Of a stretch of DNA of 64,000 nt, positions 8,425 to 17,212 are shown piece by piece. How positions within the stretch are numbered: the first letter of the stretch is position 1; every line of letters starts with the position of its first letter. A model generated the notes under the pieces. The model was not told the DNA's origin and made no database searches. It was given only the letters and a program-made list of their open reading frames with translations. The stretch comes from Mesorhizobium sp. Root552 (GTDB taxonomy: Bacteria > Pseudomonadota > Alphaproteobacteria > Rhizobiales > Rhizobiaceae). The DNA lies in NCBI RefSeq assembly GCF_001427285.1, contig NZ_LMFV01000012.1, positions 213,469 to 277,468 of the forward strand. The letters run 5' to 3'. The translations under genes and the position numbers were made by a program.

Positions 8425-9942
8425 ATGACCAATACCCTTTATGATGCGCTTTTGCTGCCCCACCAAGGCAGAGAGAAGACTTTCCTGACCCTGAAGGATG
8501 GTAGAACGATCACTTACGACGCGTTCTTGCGCATAGCCGCGCGGTTCGCCAATGCGATGACAAAACTTGGCATCGGCTCCGGGGATCGCGTCGCCGTTCA
8601 GGTGAAGAAATCGCCTGAGGCCCTGGCTGTTTATGCCGCGTGCCTTGGCTCTGGCGCGATCTTCCTGCCGCTCAATACAGCCTATACGCCTGCAGAGGTC
8701 GAGTACTTCGTGACCGATGCCGAGGCAAAACTGCTCATATGCGACGGATCGAGTGCCGAAGCGCTGAAGCCGGTTGCCAACAAGGCCGGCGCTCTACTGC
8801 TGACATTGAATGCGGACGGGTCCGGCAGCTTCGCCGAGCTTGCCGAAGGCATGCCGCAAATTCTCTCGCCGGCTCCGCGCGGACCGCACGATCTCGCTGC
8901 ATTCCTCTACACATCGGGAACAACAGGCCGCTCGAAGGGGGCCATGCTTACCCACGACAACCTGCTGTCCAATGCCGAGGCGCTTGCAAAGGCGTGGCGG
9001 TTTACGTCCAGCGACGTGTTGCTGCACGCGTTGCCGATCTTTCACACGCACGGCCTGTTTGTCGCCACCAACACCATCCTGCTTGCCGGCGCGTCGATGG
9101 TTTTCCTGCCGGGCCTTGACCTCGACGACCTTGTCGCCTGGATGCCGCAAGCCACCACCATGATGGGCGTGCCGACTTTTTACACGCGGCTTCTGTCAGA
9201 CGCTCGTCTCGACCGCGATTTGACCCGCCACATGCGCCTGTTCATATCCGGGTCTGCACCTTTGCTTGCCGAGACCCATCGGGATTTCGAGGCGCGCACG
9301 GGCCATCGCATCCTCGAGCGCTACGGCATGACCGAGACCAACATGAACATCTCGAACCCTTACGAGGGCGAACGCCGCGCCGGTACTGTCGGCTTGCCTC
9401 TGCCCGGTATCAGCGTGCGCATCTGCGATCCCGAATCCGGTGCGGAGGTCCCAGCAGGTGAAATCGGCGTGATCGAGATCAAGGGGCGCAACGTCTTCAA
9501 AGGCTATTGGCGCATGCCTGAAAAGACGGCGCAGGAATTCCGGCCGGATGGCTATTTCATTTCCGGCGACCTGGCGACAAAGGATGCCGACGGCTACGTC
9601 ACCATCGTCGGCCGTGCCAAGGACCTCATCATTTCGGGTGGCTACAACATCTATCCCAAGGAGATCGAGCTTCTGCTCGACGAGCAGCCCGGTGTGCTCG
9701 AATCGGCGATAATCGGCGTCGATCATCCCGATCTCGGCGAGGGTGTCGTCGGGGTGGTCGTTGCCAAAGCCGGTGTACGGCTTGAGGAGACCATCTTGCT
9801 TGCCGGCATTGCCGGCAGCCTTGCCCGCTTCAAGCAACCCCGCCGCATTTTCATCGCTGACGAATTGCCTCGCAACACGATGGGCAAGGTGCAGAAAGCG
9901 ATGCTGCGCGAACGCTACGCCACCACCTTTATGAGTTCATGA
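8425..9942 (+). CDS. matB: Malonyl-CoA synthetase (acyl-adenylate family)
   Basis: 505 residues. ATP P-loop-like TSGTTGRSKGAM at about 163-174, YGMTETN at about 307, the GRAKDLIISGGYNIYPKEIE hinge, and the adenylation lysine in PRNTMGKVQKAML near residue 489. The pocket segment ERYGMTETNMNISNPYEGERRAGTVG closely resembles MatB of Rhizobium, which makes malonyl-CoA from malonate, ATP and CoA. An in-frame TTG lies at 8407, but the ATG at 8425 follows ggaagaggcgg. matC and matA are not adjacent. Methylmalonate or another short dicarboxylate is an alternative substrate. Confidence 0.85.
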   Translation: MTNTLYDALLLPHQGREKTFLTLKDGRTITYDAFLRIAARFANAMTKLGIGSGDRVAVQVKKSPEALAVYAACLGSGAIFLPLNTAYTPAEVEYFVTDAEAKLLICDGSSAEALKPVANKAGALLLTLNADGSGSFAELAEGMPQILSPAPRGPHDLAAFLYTSGTTGRSKGAMLTHDNLLSNAEALAKAWRFTSSDVLLHALPIFHTHGLFVATNTILLAGASMVFLPGLDLDDLVAWMPQATTMMGVPTFYTRLLSDARLDRDLTRHMRLFISGSAPLLAETHRDFEARTGHRILERYGMTETNMNISNPYEGERRAGTVGLPLPGISVRICDPESGAEVPAGEIGVIEIKGRNVFKGYWRMPEKTAQEFRPDGYFISGDLATKDADGYVTIVGRAKDLIISGGYNIYPKEIELLLDEQPGVLESAIIGVDHPDLGEGVVGVVVAKAGVRLEETILLAGIAGSLARFKQPRRIFIADELPRNTMGKVQKAMLRERYATTFMSS

Positions 9943-9943
9943 C

Positions 9944-10552
9944 CTAGGACAAGGTATCAAGCTTGCGCTGCATCGCAGCGATCTGTTCCTTCAGATCCTG
10001 AAGATCGTCTCCCTTTTCGGCAGGCTCCTTGCGTGCCGGCGCAGGCTCTGGCGCCGGCGTGGGAGATGCGCCTGCAGTGGGGAACGGCGTGAACATGCGC
10101 ATCGCGTTCTGGAACATCTCCATGTTGCGGCGCGTCTGTTCTTCCAGCGCCTTCATCGGCGTCATCTTCATCACGTCTATCGGCGATTTGCCGATGGCAC
10201 CTTTCATCTGTTCGCGAAAACGTTCCTGTTCCTTGGAAAAGGCAAGCATCGACTGCTCAAGAAAGGAAGGAACGATCATCTGCATCTGGTCGCCATAGAA
10301 GGCGATGAGCTGGCGAAGGAAGGATATGGGCAACATGTTCTGCCCATCCTTGTTTTCGAGTTCGAAAATGATCTGGGTCAGCACCGGGTGGGTGATGTCG
10401 TCGCCCGTCTTGGCGTCCAGGACGGTGAATTCCTCGCCCTTCTTGACCATGTCGGCCAAGTCCTCGAGCGTGACGTAAGTGCTTGTGCCAGTGTTGTAGA
10501 GGCGGCGGTTGGCGTATTTCTTGATCACCACCGGTTCGTCTTTCGCGGCCAT
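9944..10552 (-). CDS. phaR: Polyhydroxyalkanoate synthesis repressor PhaR
   Basis: 202 residues. N-terminal DNA-binding domain IKKYANRRLYNTGTSTYVTLEDLA (about 10-33) and the PHB-accumulation regulatory domain with FLRQLIAFYGDQMQ. The C-terminus ends in a proline/alanine linker and a short coiled coil (LQDLKEQIAAMQRKLDTL). PhaR proteins bind both PHB granules and TGC-rich operators of phasin and phaR genes, releasing DNA when polymer is present. It diverges from phaA across 284 bp that contain a TGC palindrome, and its stop lies 2 bp from the end of the convergent matB gene. Confidence 0.94.
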   Translation of the reverse strand: MAAKDEPVVIKKYANRRLYNTGTSTYVTLEDLADMVKKGEEFTVLDAKTGDDITHPVLTQIIFELENKDGQNMLPISFLRQLIAFYGDQMQMIVPSFLEQSMLAFSKEQERFREQMKGAIGKSPIDVMKMTPMKALEEQTRRNMEMFQNAMRMFTPFPTAGASPTPAPEPAPARKEPAEKGDDLQDLKEQIAAMQRKLDTLS

Positions 10553-10695
10553 CAGTTTCCTCCCGCAAAGCCCTGATATTTTTCGTAAGCCTCTGCTTAC
10601 AATCTAGTGTTTTCATCAGGATATGCGCAAACCGAGTGGAATTCCAAGCAATTTGTGCAGTGCGGAAGGATTGATGCTGCTTTCGGCGTCGCAAA

Positions 10696-10709
10696 ATGCT
10701 GCGCAGCAT
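10696..10709. promoter_or_regulatory. 14-bp perfect palindrome, candidate PhaR operator
   Basis: atgctgc/gcagcat between phaR and phaA. Neighbouring TGC-rich stretches (tgtgcagtgcgg near 10652 and gatgctgc near 10673) fit the TGC-rich sites known for PhaR of Paracoccus. The assignment is inference. Confidence 0.45.
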
Positions 10710-10836
10710 AAGCGAGCCGGCTCTTGGCAAGAAGTCGAAGCCCTCGATTTCCGGTTTGACTCAGGTTCTGGAAAGGGCAACAAAAGTCGTCACAACCTTA
10801 TCGGGAACTTATTTTCCGCAGAGTCTGGAGAAGAAA

Positions 10837-12024
10837 ATGTCCGCTTCCAACGCCATCGTTGTCGCCAGTGCCGCACGCACGCCTGTTGGCTCTTTTAACG
10901 GCGCTTTCGCCAATACGCCGGCGCATGAGCTGGGTGCGGCTGCGATCAGGGAGGTGTTGAGCCGGGCCGGCGTCGACGCCAAGGAGGTCGATGAAGTCAT
11001 TCTCGGACAGATCCTGACGGCTGGACAGGGGCAGAATCCGGCGCGCCAGGCGGCAATGGCGGCAGGCATTCCGCAAGAGGCGACGGCATGGGGGCTCAAC
11101 CAGCTTTGCGGCTCCGGCCTGCGCACCATAGCCATCGGCATGCAGCAAATTGCGCAGGGTGATGCCAAGGTCATCGTTGCCGGCGGGCAGGAATCGATGT
11201 CGATGGCTCCGCATGCCCAGCATCTGCGCGGTGGCACCAAGATGGGCGATCTGAAGCTTATCGATACGATGATCAAGGACGGCCTGACCGATGCGTTCTA
11301 CGGCTACCACATGGGCAACACCGCCGAAAACGTCGCCCGCCAGTGGCAGTTGACCCGCGACGACCAGGACAAGTTCGCTGTCGCATCGCAAAACAAGGCC
11401 GAAGCCGCCCAGAAGGCCGGCAAGTTCAAGGACGAGATCGTTCCGTTCACGGTCAAGACCCGCAAGGGCGACACTGTCGTCGATCAGGACGAGTATATCC
11501 GCCACGGCGCGACGTTGGACGGCATGACCAAGCTGAAGCCTGCCTTCGACAAGGAAGGCACGGTGACGGCGGGCAACGCTTCCGGCATCAATGATGGCGC
11601 GGCGGCAGTCGTGCTGATGACCGAGGCGGAGGCCACGCGTCGCGGGATCACACCGCTGGTGCGCATCGTGTCGTGGGCGACGGCCGGCGTCGACCCGCAG
11701 ATCATGGGCACAGGCCCGATCCCGGCATCGCGCAAGGCGCTGCAGAAGGCCGGCTGGTCGGTGGGCGATCTCGATCTGGTCGAGGCGAACGAGGCATTCG
11801 CCGCGCAGGCCTGCGCCGTCAACAAGGACATGGGCTGGGATCCGGCAATCGTCAACGTCAATGGCGGTGCAATTGCCATCGGCCATCCGGTCGGCGCCTC
11901 CGGTGCGCGCATCTTCAACACGCTGGTGTTCGAAATGAAGCGCCGTGGCGCGAAGAAGGGCCTCGCCACGCTGTGCATCGGTGGCGGCATGGGCGTTGCC
12001 ATGTGCGTTGAGGCGATGAATTAG
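10837..12024 (+). CDS. phaA: Acetyl-CoA C-acetyltransferase (beta-ketothiolase)
   Basis: 395 residues. Condenses two acetyl-CoA to acetoacetyl-CoA, the first step of PHB synthesis. Nucleophile Cys91 in NQLCGSGLRT, catalytic His in NGGAIAIGHPVGASG (about 351) and second Cys in TLCIGGGMGVA (about 381). The start at 10837 has ggag 6 nt upstream; the longer open frame from 10696 would run through the palindromic regulatory site and is unlikely. phaB follows 116 bp downstream on the same strand, and phaR diverges upstream. Confidence 0.95.
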   Translation: MSASNAIVVASAARTPVGSFNGAFANTPAHELGAAAIREVLSRAGVDAKEVDEVILGQILTAGQGQNPARQAAMAAGIPQEATAWGLNQLCGSGLRTIAIGMQQIAQGDAKVIVAGGQESMSMAPHAQHLRGGTKMGDLKLIDTMIKDGLTDAFYGYHMGNTAENVARQWQLTRDDQDKFAVASQNKAEAAQKAGKFKDEIVPFTVKTRKGDTVVDQDEYIRHGATLDGMTKLKPAFDKEGTVTAGNASGINDGAAAVVLMTEAEATRRGITPLVRIVSWATAGVDPQIMGTGPIPASRKALQKAGWSVGDLDLVEANEAFAAQACAVNKDMGWDPAIVNVNGGAIAIGHPVGASGARIFNTLVFEMKRRGAKKGLATLCIGGGMGVAMCVEAMN

Positions 12025-12140
12025 GCTGCTGCCGTGAGGGTGGCGGCTATGGCAAGAATGAAAGACTGAACCTGACAACAGTCTGTATTGCCGCTGCTCT
12101 CGGCGCTAGCTTCTCTGTCATTCATTGAAGGAGGACTGGA

Positions 12141-12866
12141 ATGAGCAAAGTGGCAATCGTGACCGGCGGCTCGCGCGGCATAGGGGCGGCGATATCGATC
12201 GGCCTGAAGAATGCCGGCTATCAGGTTGCGGCCAACTATGCCGGCAACGATGAGGCCGCGCAGAAGTTCAAGGCCGAGACAGGCATTCCCGTCTACAAGT
12301 GGTCGGTCGCTGACTACGACGCTTGCGCGGCGGGGATCAAGCAGGTCGAGGCCGACCTCGGGCCGGTAAGCGTATTGGTCAACAATGCGGGCATCACCCG
12401 GGACGCTATGTTCCACAAGATGACGCCCCAGCAATGGAACGAGGTTATAGGCACCAACCTCAGCGGCGTATTCAACATGACGCATCCGCTGTGGAGCGGC
12501 ATGCGCGATCGCAAGTTTGGCCGCATCGTTACGATTTCATCGATCAACGGGCAGAAGGGGCAGGCCGGACAGGTCAATTATTCTGCCTCGAAGGCCGGCG
12601 ATATCGGCTTCACGAAAGCTCTGGCGCAGGAAGGCGCGCGCGCTGGAATCACGGTCAACGTGATTTGCCCGGGTTATATCGCGACAGATATGGTGAAGGC
12701 GATCGACGAGAAGGTGCTCAACGAGCGCATCATTCCGCAAATTCCTGTCGGCCGCTTGGGTGAGCCGGAGGAAATCGCGCGTTGCGTCGTTTTCCTGGCC
12801 TCTGAGGAAGCTGGCTTCATTACGGGTTCAACGATTTCAGCCAATGGCGGCCAGTATTTCGCCTGA
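12141..12866 (+). CDS. phaB: Acetoacetyl-CoA reductase
   Basis: 241 residues, classical short-chain dehydrogenase. Reduces acetoacetyl-CoA to (R)-3-hydroxybutyryl-CoA with NADPH. TGGSRGIG (8-15) binds the cofactor, NNAG at 81-84, and the Ser-Tyr-Lys triad is Ser in TISSING with Y148 and K151 in YSASK. The closing segment ITGSTISANGGQYFA is diagnostic of PhaB rather than FabG. RBS ggagga lies 8 nt before the ATG. Ends in a strong terminator; phaC is not in this window. Confidence 0.94.
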   Translation: MSKVAIVTGGSRGIGAAISIGLKNAGYQVAANYAGNDEAAQKFKAETGIPVYKWSVADYDACAAGIKQVEADLGPVSVLVNNAGITRDAMFHKMTPQQWNEVIGTNLSGVFNMTHPLWSGMRDRKFGRIVTISSINGQKGQAGQVNYSASKAGDIGFTKALAQEGARAGITVNVICPGYIATDMVKAIDEKVLNERIIPQIPVGRLGEPEEIARCVVFLASEEAGFITGSTISANGGQYFA

Positions 12867-12889
12867 TCCGATATGCAGTGTGCAAGAAT

Positions 12890-12913
12890 GGCCCGGGAGA
12901 CCGGGCCTTTTTT
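12890..12913 (+). terminator. Rho-independent terminator of phaAB
   Basis: ggcccgg (12890-12896), loop gaga, ccgggcc (12901-12907), then tttttt: a perfect 7-bp stem 24 bp after the phaB stop. Confidence 0.95.
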
Positions 12914-13078
12914 GTGTGCCTCTCCCGAGAAAATGGTTCCGGTTTGGACCGATGAGAGCCAATTGCAGCGTCTCATCCAATCTTTGCCTTTGATTGGCCT
13001 TGGTCGGATCGAATCTCGGCTTCGTTCGTTATGGGCGTGGCGGCGAGGATTTGTGTTCCGCTTGCGAGAGGTAAGACG

Positions 13079-13426
13079 ATGAAGAAGTTGGTTGTGTTGA
13101 TGGCGTTGCTTTTACCGCTCGGCGCCTGTTCACAGACAGAACAAGGTGCTGCGATTGGCGGCTTGGGCGGTGCTGCGATTGGTAGCGCGGTCGCTTCGCC
13201 TGGAAACCGTGCAGAAGGCGCGCTTGTCGGCGGAGCGGTAGGCGCTGTCGCTGGCGCTCTCATTGGTTCGGCCAATGAACCCAACAGATGCCGGTATCGC
13301 GATGGCTATGGCCGCGTCTACATAGCGGCGTGCCCTCGCAGCTATGATGACGGATATTACGCGCGTCGCTATGAAGATCGTCGCTATCCGCGTCGCTACT
13401 ACAACCGCTACGACCCGTACTACTGA
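13079..13426 (+). CDS. Glycine-zipper outer-membrane lipoprotein
   Basis: 115 residues. Lipoprotein signal peptide MKKLVVLMALLLPLGAC with lipobox LGAC (Cys17). Glycine-zipper helices AAIGGLGGAAIGSAVA and GALVGGAVGAVAGALIG at about 23-60 resemble the 17-kDa antigen / OmpX-like osmotic lipoprotein group. The C-terminal half is rich in Tyr and Arg (YYARRYEDRRYPRRYYNRYDPYY). The ATG at 13079 begins the signal peptide; the frame upstream to 13031 does not. Function unknown; such proteins probably stabilise the envelope. Confidence 0.82.
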   Translation: MKKLVVLMALLLPLGACSQTEQGAAIGGLGGAAIGSAVASPGNRAEGALVGGAVGAVAGALIGSANEPNRCRYRDGYGRVYIAACPRSYDDGYYARRYEDRRYPRRYYNRYDPYY

Positions 13427-13449
13427 TAGCGGTAGTTACCATTTCACGC

Positions 13450-13485
13450 AAAAGCGGCGCCGGCCGGCAGGCTAGCGCCGCTTTT
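13450..13485. terminator. Bidirectional terminator between the lipoprotein gene and rpsP
   Basis: aaaagcggcgc (13450-13460) pairs perfectly over 11 bp with gcgccgctttt (13475-13485), giving a T-run in both directions between convergent genes. Confidence 0.9.
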
Positions 13486-13502
13486 CTTGCAGTTTGAAAT
13501 GC

Positions 13503-13892
13503 TTACTCGGCAGAGGCTTCTGCGGGAGCGCTTGCCGCCGCGACCGCAGCCGCCGCATCTTCCTGCGCCTTCTTCAAAAGGGCGGCGCGTTCCTGCGCCT
13601 TCTTGCCCGGAAGCGCCTTGGTCGGATTGCTGCGGGCCTCACGGGTAGCAAGGCCGGCTTCGCTCAGGAAGCGGGCAACGCGGTCGGTCGGCAGCGCGCC
13701 GTTGCCCAGCCAGTGCTTGACGCGGTCGGCGTCGATCTTGACGCGATCGCCGTCCTTGGGCAGCAGCGGGTTCCAGGCGCCAATCGCTTCGATGAAGCGG
13801 CCATCGCGCGGCGAACGCACGTCGGCAACGACGATGTGGTAGTAAGGACGCTTCTTCGAGCCTGCGCGGGCCAGTCTGATCTTCAGTGCCAT
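13503..13892 (-). CDS. rpsP: 30S ribosomal protein S16
   Basis: 129 residues. The core (residues 1-80) has [35 protein letters not shown], unmistakable S16. An Ala/Glu/Lys-rich tail of about 45 residues is usual in alphaproteobacteria. The ATG is preceded by aggagaaaa. It follows chorismate mutase and ffh on the same strand. rimM, trmD and rplS, which follow rpsP in many bacteria, are absent: a terminator and an opposing gene come next. Confidence 0.97.
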   Translation of the reverse strand: MALKIRLARAGSKKRPYYHIVVADVRSPRDGRFIEAIGAWNPLLPKDGDRVKIDADRVKHWLGNGALPTDRVARFLSEAGLATREARSNPTKALPGKKAQERAALLKKAQEDAAAAVAAASAPAEASAE

Positions 13893-13939
13893 GTTTTTCT
13901 CCTAAAAGCTCTGATTTTGGTGGTGGTTACGGCTGGCTA

Positions 13940-14269
13940 TCAGCCGGATCTGGACGCGCCGCCATTTGCGGCGGCGATGTTTTCGTGATGGCGGATAACC
14001 TCACGGATGACGAAGTTGAGAAATTTTTCCGCGAAATCGGGGTCGAGGTGGGCATCGTTGGCGAGCCGGCGCAGCCGCTCGATCTGCTGGGACTCGCGCG
14101 CCGGATCGGCAGGCGGCAGCCCATGCGTCGCCTTCAATACTCCGACAGCCTTTGTGCAACGGAAACGTTCGGCCAGCATGTGAATGAGCGCCGCGTCGAT
14201 ATTGTCGATCGAGGCGCGGTAGTCCGCGAGGGTCTTTTTCGCTTCCGCGATATCGTGTTCTTCGTTCAT
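13940..14269 (-). CDS. Chorismate mutase, AroQ class
   Basis: 109 residues. Converts chorismate to prephenate for Phe and Tyr. Helical AroQ fold with YRASIDNIDAALIHMLAERFRCTKAVGVLKATHGLPPADPARESQQ: the Arg, Asp, Lys and Arg-Glu positions of the active site are kept. The start at 14269 uses gagga that overlaps the ffh stop codon (tgaggacgcgATG), so translation is probably coupled to ffh. The longer frame to 14314 would overlap ffh by 38 bp and is less likely. It may work with TyrC encoded at 39-40 kb. Confidence 0.87.
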   Translation of the reverse strand: MNEEHDIAEAKKTLADYRASIDNIDAALIHMLAERFRCTKAVGVLKATHGLPPADPARESQQIERLRRLANDAHLDPDFAEKFLNFVIREVIRHHENIAAANGGASRSG

Positions 14270-14276
14270 CGCGTCC

Positions 14277-15857
14277 TCACTTCTTCTTGCCGAGGCCGGG
14301 CAGTCCGCCGCCAAGACCCGGAAGCTTCATGCCACCCGGCAGGCCCGGAAGCCCGCCTCCACCCAAACCCGGCAGTCCGCCGGGCAGACCTTTGCCCAGC
14401 CCCGCTGCCTCGGCCTGCTTCTTGAGCGCTTCAAGCTGCTTGGGGTCCATCTTCGACAGGTCAGGCATGCCGCCTCCCATCATGCCGCCAAGGCCGCCCA
14501 TGCCCATCTTCGAGGCAAGGCCACCCATCAGGCCGCGCATCATGCCGCCGCCCTTACCCTTGCCGCCCATCGCCTTCATCATGTCGGCCATGCCACGATG
14601 CATCTTCAAGAGCTTGTTGATCTCGGCCGCATCCGTTCCCGAACCGGCGGCAATGCGTTTCTTGCGGGAATGCTTCAGAATATCGGGATTGGCGCGCTCG
14701 GCCCTGGTCATCGACGAGATGATGGCAAGCTGACGCCCGAACATCTTGTCGTCGAGGCCAGCAGCAGCCATCTGGTCCTTCATCTTGCCCATGCCGGGCA
14801 TCATGCCCATGATGCCGCCCATGCCGCCCATTTTCGACATCTGCTGCAATTGCGAGGCAAGGTCGTTGAGGTCGAACTTGCCCGACTGCATCTTCTTGGC
14901 CATCGCAGCCGCCTGTTCGGCGTCGATGTTTTCCGCGGCCTTCTCGACGAGCGAGACGATGTCGCCCATGCCGAGGATGCGGTCGGCGATGCGCTTGGGA
15001 TAGAATTCCTCGAGCGCGTCCATCTTTTCACCAGTACCGATCAGCTTGATCGGCTTGCCGGTAACGGCGCGCATGGACAGAGCCGCGCCGCCACGACCGT
15101 CACCGTCCATGCGGGTCAGGACAAGGCCGGTGATGCCGACGCGCTCATCAAAACTCTTGGCGAGGTTGACTGCGTCCTGACCAGTCAGCGAATCCGCGAC
15201 GAGCAGGATTTCGTGCGGCGCGGACACCTTCTTGATGTCCGCCATTTCGACCATCAGCGGCTCGTCGATATGGGTGCGGCCGGCAGTGTCGAGGATGACG
15301 ACGTCGTGGCCGCCGAGCCTGGCGGCCTGCACGGCGCGCTTGGCAATGTCGACCGGCGTCTGACCGGCGATAACCGGCAGCGTCGCGACGCTCACCTGTT
15401 CGCCCAACTGGCGCAACTGTTCCTGCGCGGCCGGACGGCGCGTGTCGAGCGAGGCCATCAGAACCTTCTTGTTCTGGCGGTCTGTCAAACGCTTGGCGAT
15501 TTTGGCAGAGGTGGTGGTCTTGCCTGAGCCCTGCAGGCCGACCATCATGACGACGACCGGAGCCGGCGCGTTGAGATCGACGGCCACGCCTTCGGCGCCG
15601 AGCATCTCGACCAGTTCGTCGTGGACGATCTTGACGACCATCTGGCCGGGCTTGATCGACTTCAGGACTTCGGCCCCGACAGCCTTTTCACGCACCTTGT
15701 CGGTGAAGGAACGCACGACTTCCAGCGCGACGTCGGCTTCCAGCAGGGCTCGGCGCACTTCACGCAATGCTGCGGAAACATCGGCCTCGGACAGCGCGCC
15801 ACGGCCGGTCAGGCCGTTCAGGATCGAACCCAGGCGTTCCTGTAGCGATTCAAACAT
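14277..15857 (-). CDS. ffh: Signal recognition particle protein Ffh (SRP54)
   Basis: 526 residues. N domain (1-90), then GTPase G domain with VGLQGSGKTTTSAKIA (about 107-122), DTRRPAAQEQL, DTAGRTHID and TRMDGDGRGGAAL, then the methionine-rich M domain (about 300-430) that binds 4.5S RNA and signal peptides. It targets inner-membrane proteins to FtsY/SecYEG. The last 90 residues are unusually rich in Gly, Met, Pro and Leu with GGLPGL repeats, a longer tail than in E. coli (453 residues). Chorismate mutase and rpsP follow. Confidence 0.97.
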   Translation of the reverse strand: MFESLQERLGSILNGLTGRGALSEADVSAALREVRRALLEADVALEVVRSFTDKVREKAVGAEVLKSIKPGQMVVKIVHDELVEMLGAEGVAVDLNAPAPVVVMMVGLQGSGKTTTSAKIAKRLTDRQNKKVLMASLDTRRPAAQEQLRQLGEQVSVATLPVIAGQTPVDIAKRAVQAARLGGHDVVILDTAGRTHIDEPLMVEMADIKKVSAPHEILLVADSLTGQDAVNLAKSFDERVGITGLVLTRMDGDGRGGAALSMRAVTGKPIKLIGTGEKMDALEEFYPKRIADRILGMGDIVSLVEKAAENIDAEQAAAMAKKMQSGKFDLNDLASQLQQMSKMGGMGGIMGMMPGMGKMKDQMAAAGLDDKMFGRQLAIISSMTRAERANPDILKHSRKKRIAAGSGTDAAEINKLLKMHRGMADMMKAMGGKGKGGGMMRGLMGGLASKMGMGGLGGMMGGGMPDLSKMDPKQLEALKKQAEAAGLGKGLPGGLPGLGGGGLPGLPGGMKLPGLGGGLPGLGKKK

Positions 15858-15948
15858 GCGTTTCCCTTTTCCCTGCCAACCGGATTATGGCCGAGAGGTA
15901 GTGCGTTTGCGGCAATCCTCCAAGCAAAGCTGTCGGGCATGGCCCAAA

Positions 15949-15987
15949 ACCAGAAAGCACCCGGGGGCGCACAGCGCTGCCGGGTGT
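15949..15987 (-). terminator. Possible terminator downstream of the CPBP protease gene
   Basis: Read leftward, cacccgg and ccgggtg form a 7-bp stem (about 15958-15985) followed by ctttctggtttt. It lies about 135 bp after the CPBP stop and before the ffh start. Confidence 0.45.
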
Positions 15988-16120
15988 TGGCCTCCGGGAT
16001 CGATTTTACAGCTCCAGGCCAATATGGCCACGGCGTCCCGGTCAGCTTCGCGAAAGTGAACTTGTCGCGGAATTGCGGCGTGTAGACAGGAAAATAGCGC
16101 CAGAGTCAAGCTTGCGCCAG

Positions 16121-17089
16121 CTAGCTACCTTGTACGGCTGCGTGCGGGAGGTCGGCCTCGACCCGCAGGAAAGACAGGGGATGCACGAGCAGGAGCAATG
16201 TCAGCGCACTTGCGATGATGCCGATTGCAGTAACCAGCAACGCGTCGGTCGAGCCCCATCCCGGCCCTTCCAGCGGAGCCGCAGTGAACAAGGCGAAAGC
16301 ATTGTAGCTTTCCTGATGCGAGATCAGCAAAAATCCGAAAAGGTTGTTGCCGAGGTGGGCGCCAAAGGCCGCGCCGAGATTGCCCGTCGCATAGACAAGG
16401 ACCATCAACACGATTGCGAAAGCCCCGATGGCGCCGAGCCCTGCAAGGTTCATTGCGGGGCCTGTCGTCGGGCTCCAGTGGAGCGAGGTAAATACCACCA
16501 GCGGGACCGCGCCCCAGATTATCGGGCTTTTGAACAGCTTGGCGAGGCCGCGCGGCAGGTAGCCGCGGAAGAGCAACTCCTCCGATGAGGTCTGCACGAA
16601 GGTCAGAAGGCCGATTGGGATCAGAAAGAGCAACCATGAGCCGATCGAGATCGATCCGCGTGCGATTTCCGGACGCAGCAAATACAGCAGAACCTCTGAC
16701 ACAAGCGAGGTGATGACGACCGCGACAAATCCCTTGATGAATGCGTCGCGGGATATGCGGCGGCTGTTGCCAAACAAGGCGGCGATGCGTTCCCGGTGAA
16801 TCCACCGCATGACAATCCAGACACCGAGCCAGATGCCCGCAAAGGACATCAGGGCGGTCAGGATGCCGGCGGGCGACGTCATGAAGGACGTCATGACATT
16901 CGAATTCACGGCCTCGCCGGAATTGGCCAGTTGCACAGCGTGAAAATAGGCACCGGCCGAAACGGTGATCAGCGTTGCGCCCGTCCAGGCGATCACGACG
17001 ATCACGGTTCCAAGGATTAGGCGTAAAAGCGTGGTCTTGTCGTTTGGCGAATGCCGATACTGCTCGAAAGCCTGCGGATCGATCTGCAC
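16121..17089 (-). CDS. CPBP-family intramembrane glutamic endopeptidase
   Basis: 322 residues with about eight membrane helices. The CAAX/Abi (CPBP) motifs are complete: EELLFRG with E170-E171 and R175, H204 in FTSLHW, and H245-N248 in HLGNN. These form the glutamate-histidine active site of Rce1-type proteases. In bacteria such proteins act in peptide maturation, immunity to bacteriocins, or protein anchoring. The substrate here is unknown, and the gene stands alone with no bacteriocin cluster nearby. Confidence 0.87.
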   Translation of the reverse strand: MQIDPQAFEQYRHSPNDKTTLLRLILGTVIVVIAWTGATLITVSAGAYFHAVQLANSGEAVNSNVMTSFMTSPAGILTALMSFAGIWLGVWIVMRWIHRERIAALFGNSRRISRDAFIKGFVAVVITSLVSEVLLYLLRPEIARGSISIGSWLLFLIPIGLLTFVQTSSEELLFRGYLPRGLAKLFKSPIIWGAVPLVVFTSLHWSPTTGPAMNLAGLGAIGAFAIVLMVLVYATGNLGAAFGAHLGNNLFGFLLISHQESYNAFALFTAAPLEGPGWGSTDALLVTAIGIIASALTLLLLVHPLSFLRVEADLPHAAVQGS

Positions 17090-17212
17090 GCGTCCCCCTG
17101 CGTTCCAATCTCGTCAGGAATGACTAGCGCATGCGCCGCCAAAGTTGAATTCACCTGGGCGACGCAATTGTTGACAGGGTAAACGGTCCAGAATCCCTGA
17201 ACCGGGCGTGGG

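Noticed and set aside
10798-12078. A 426-codon open frame antisense to phaA
   Set aside because: Mirrors the codon bias of phaA; no ribosome site or motif.
15885-16109. A 74-codon frame between ffh and the CPBP gene
   Set aside because: No ribosome site, no recognisable family, and it covers a terminator-like hairpin.
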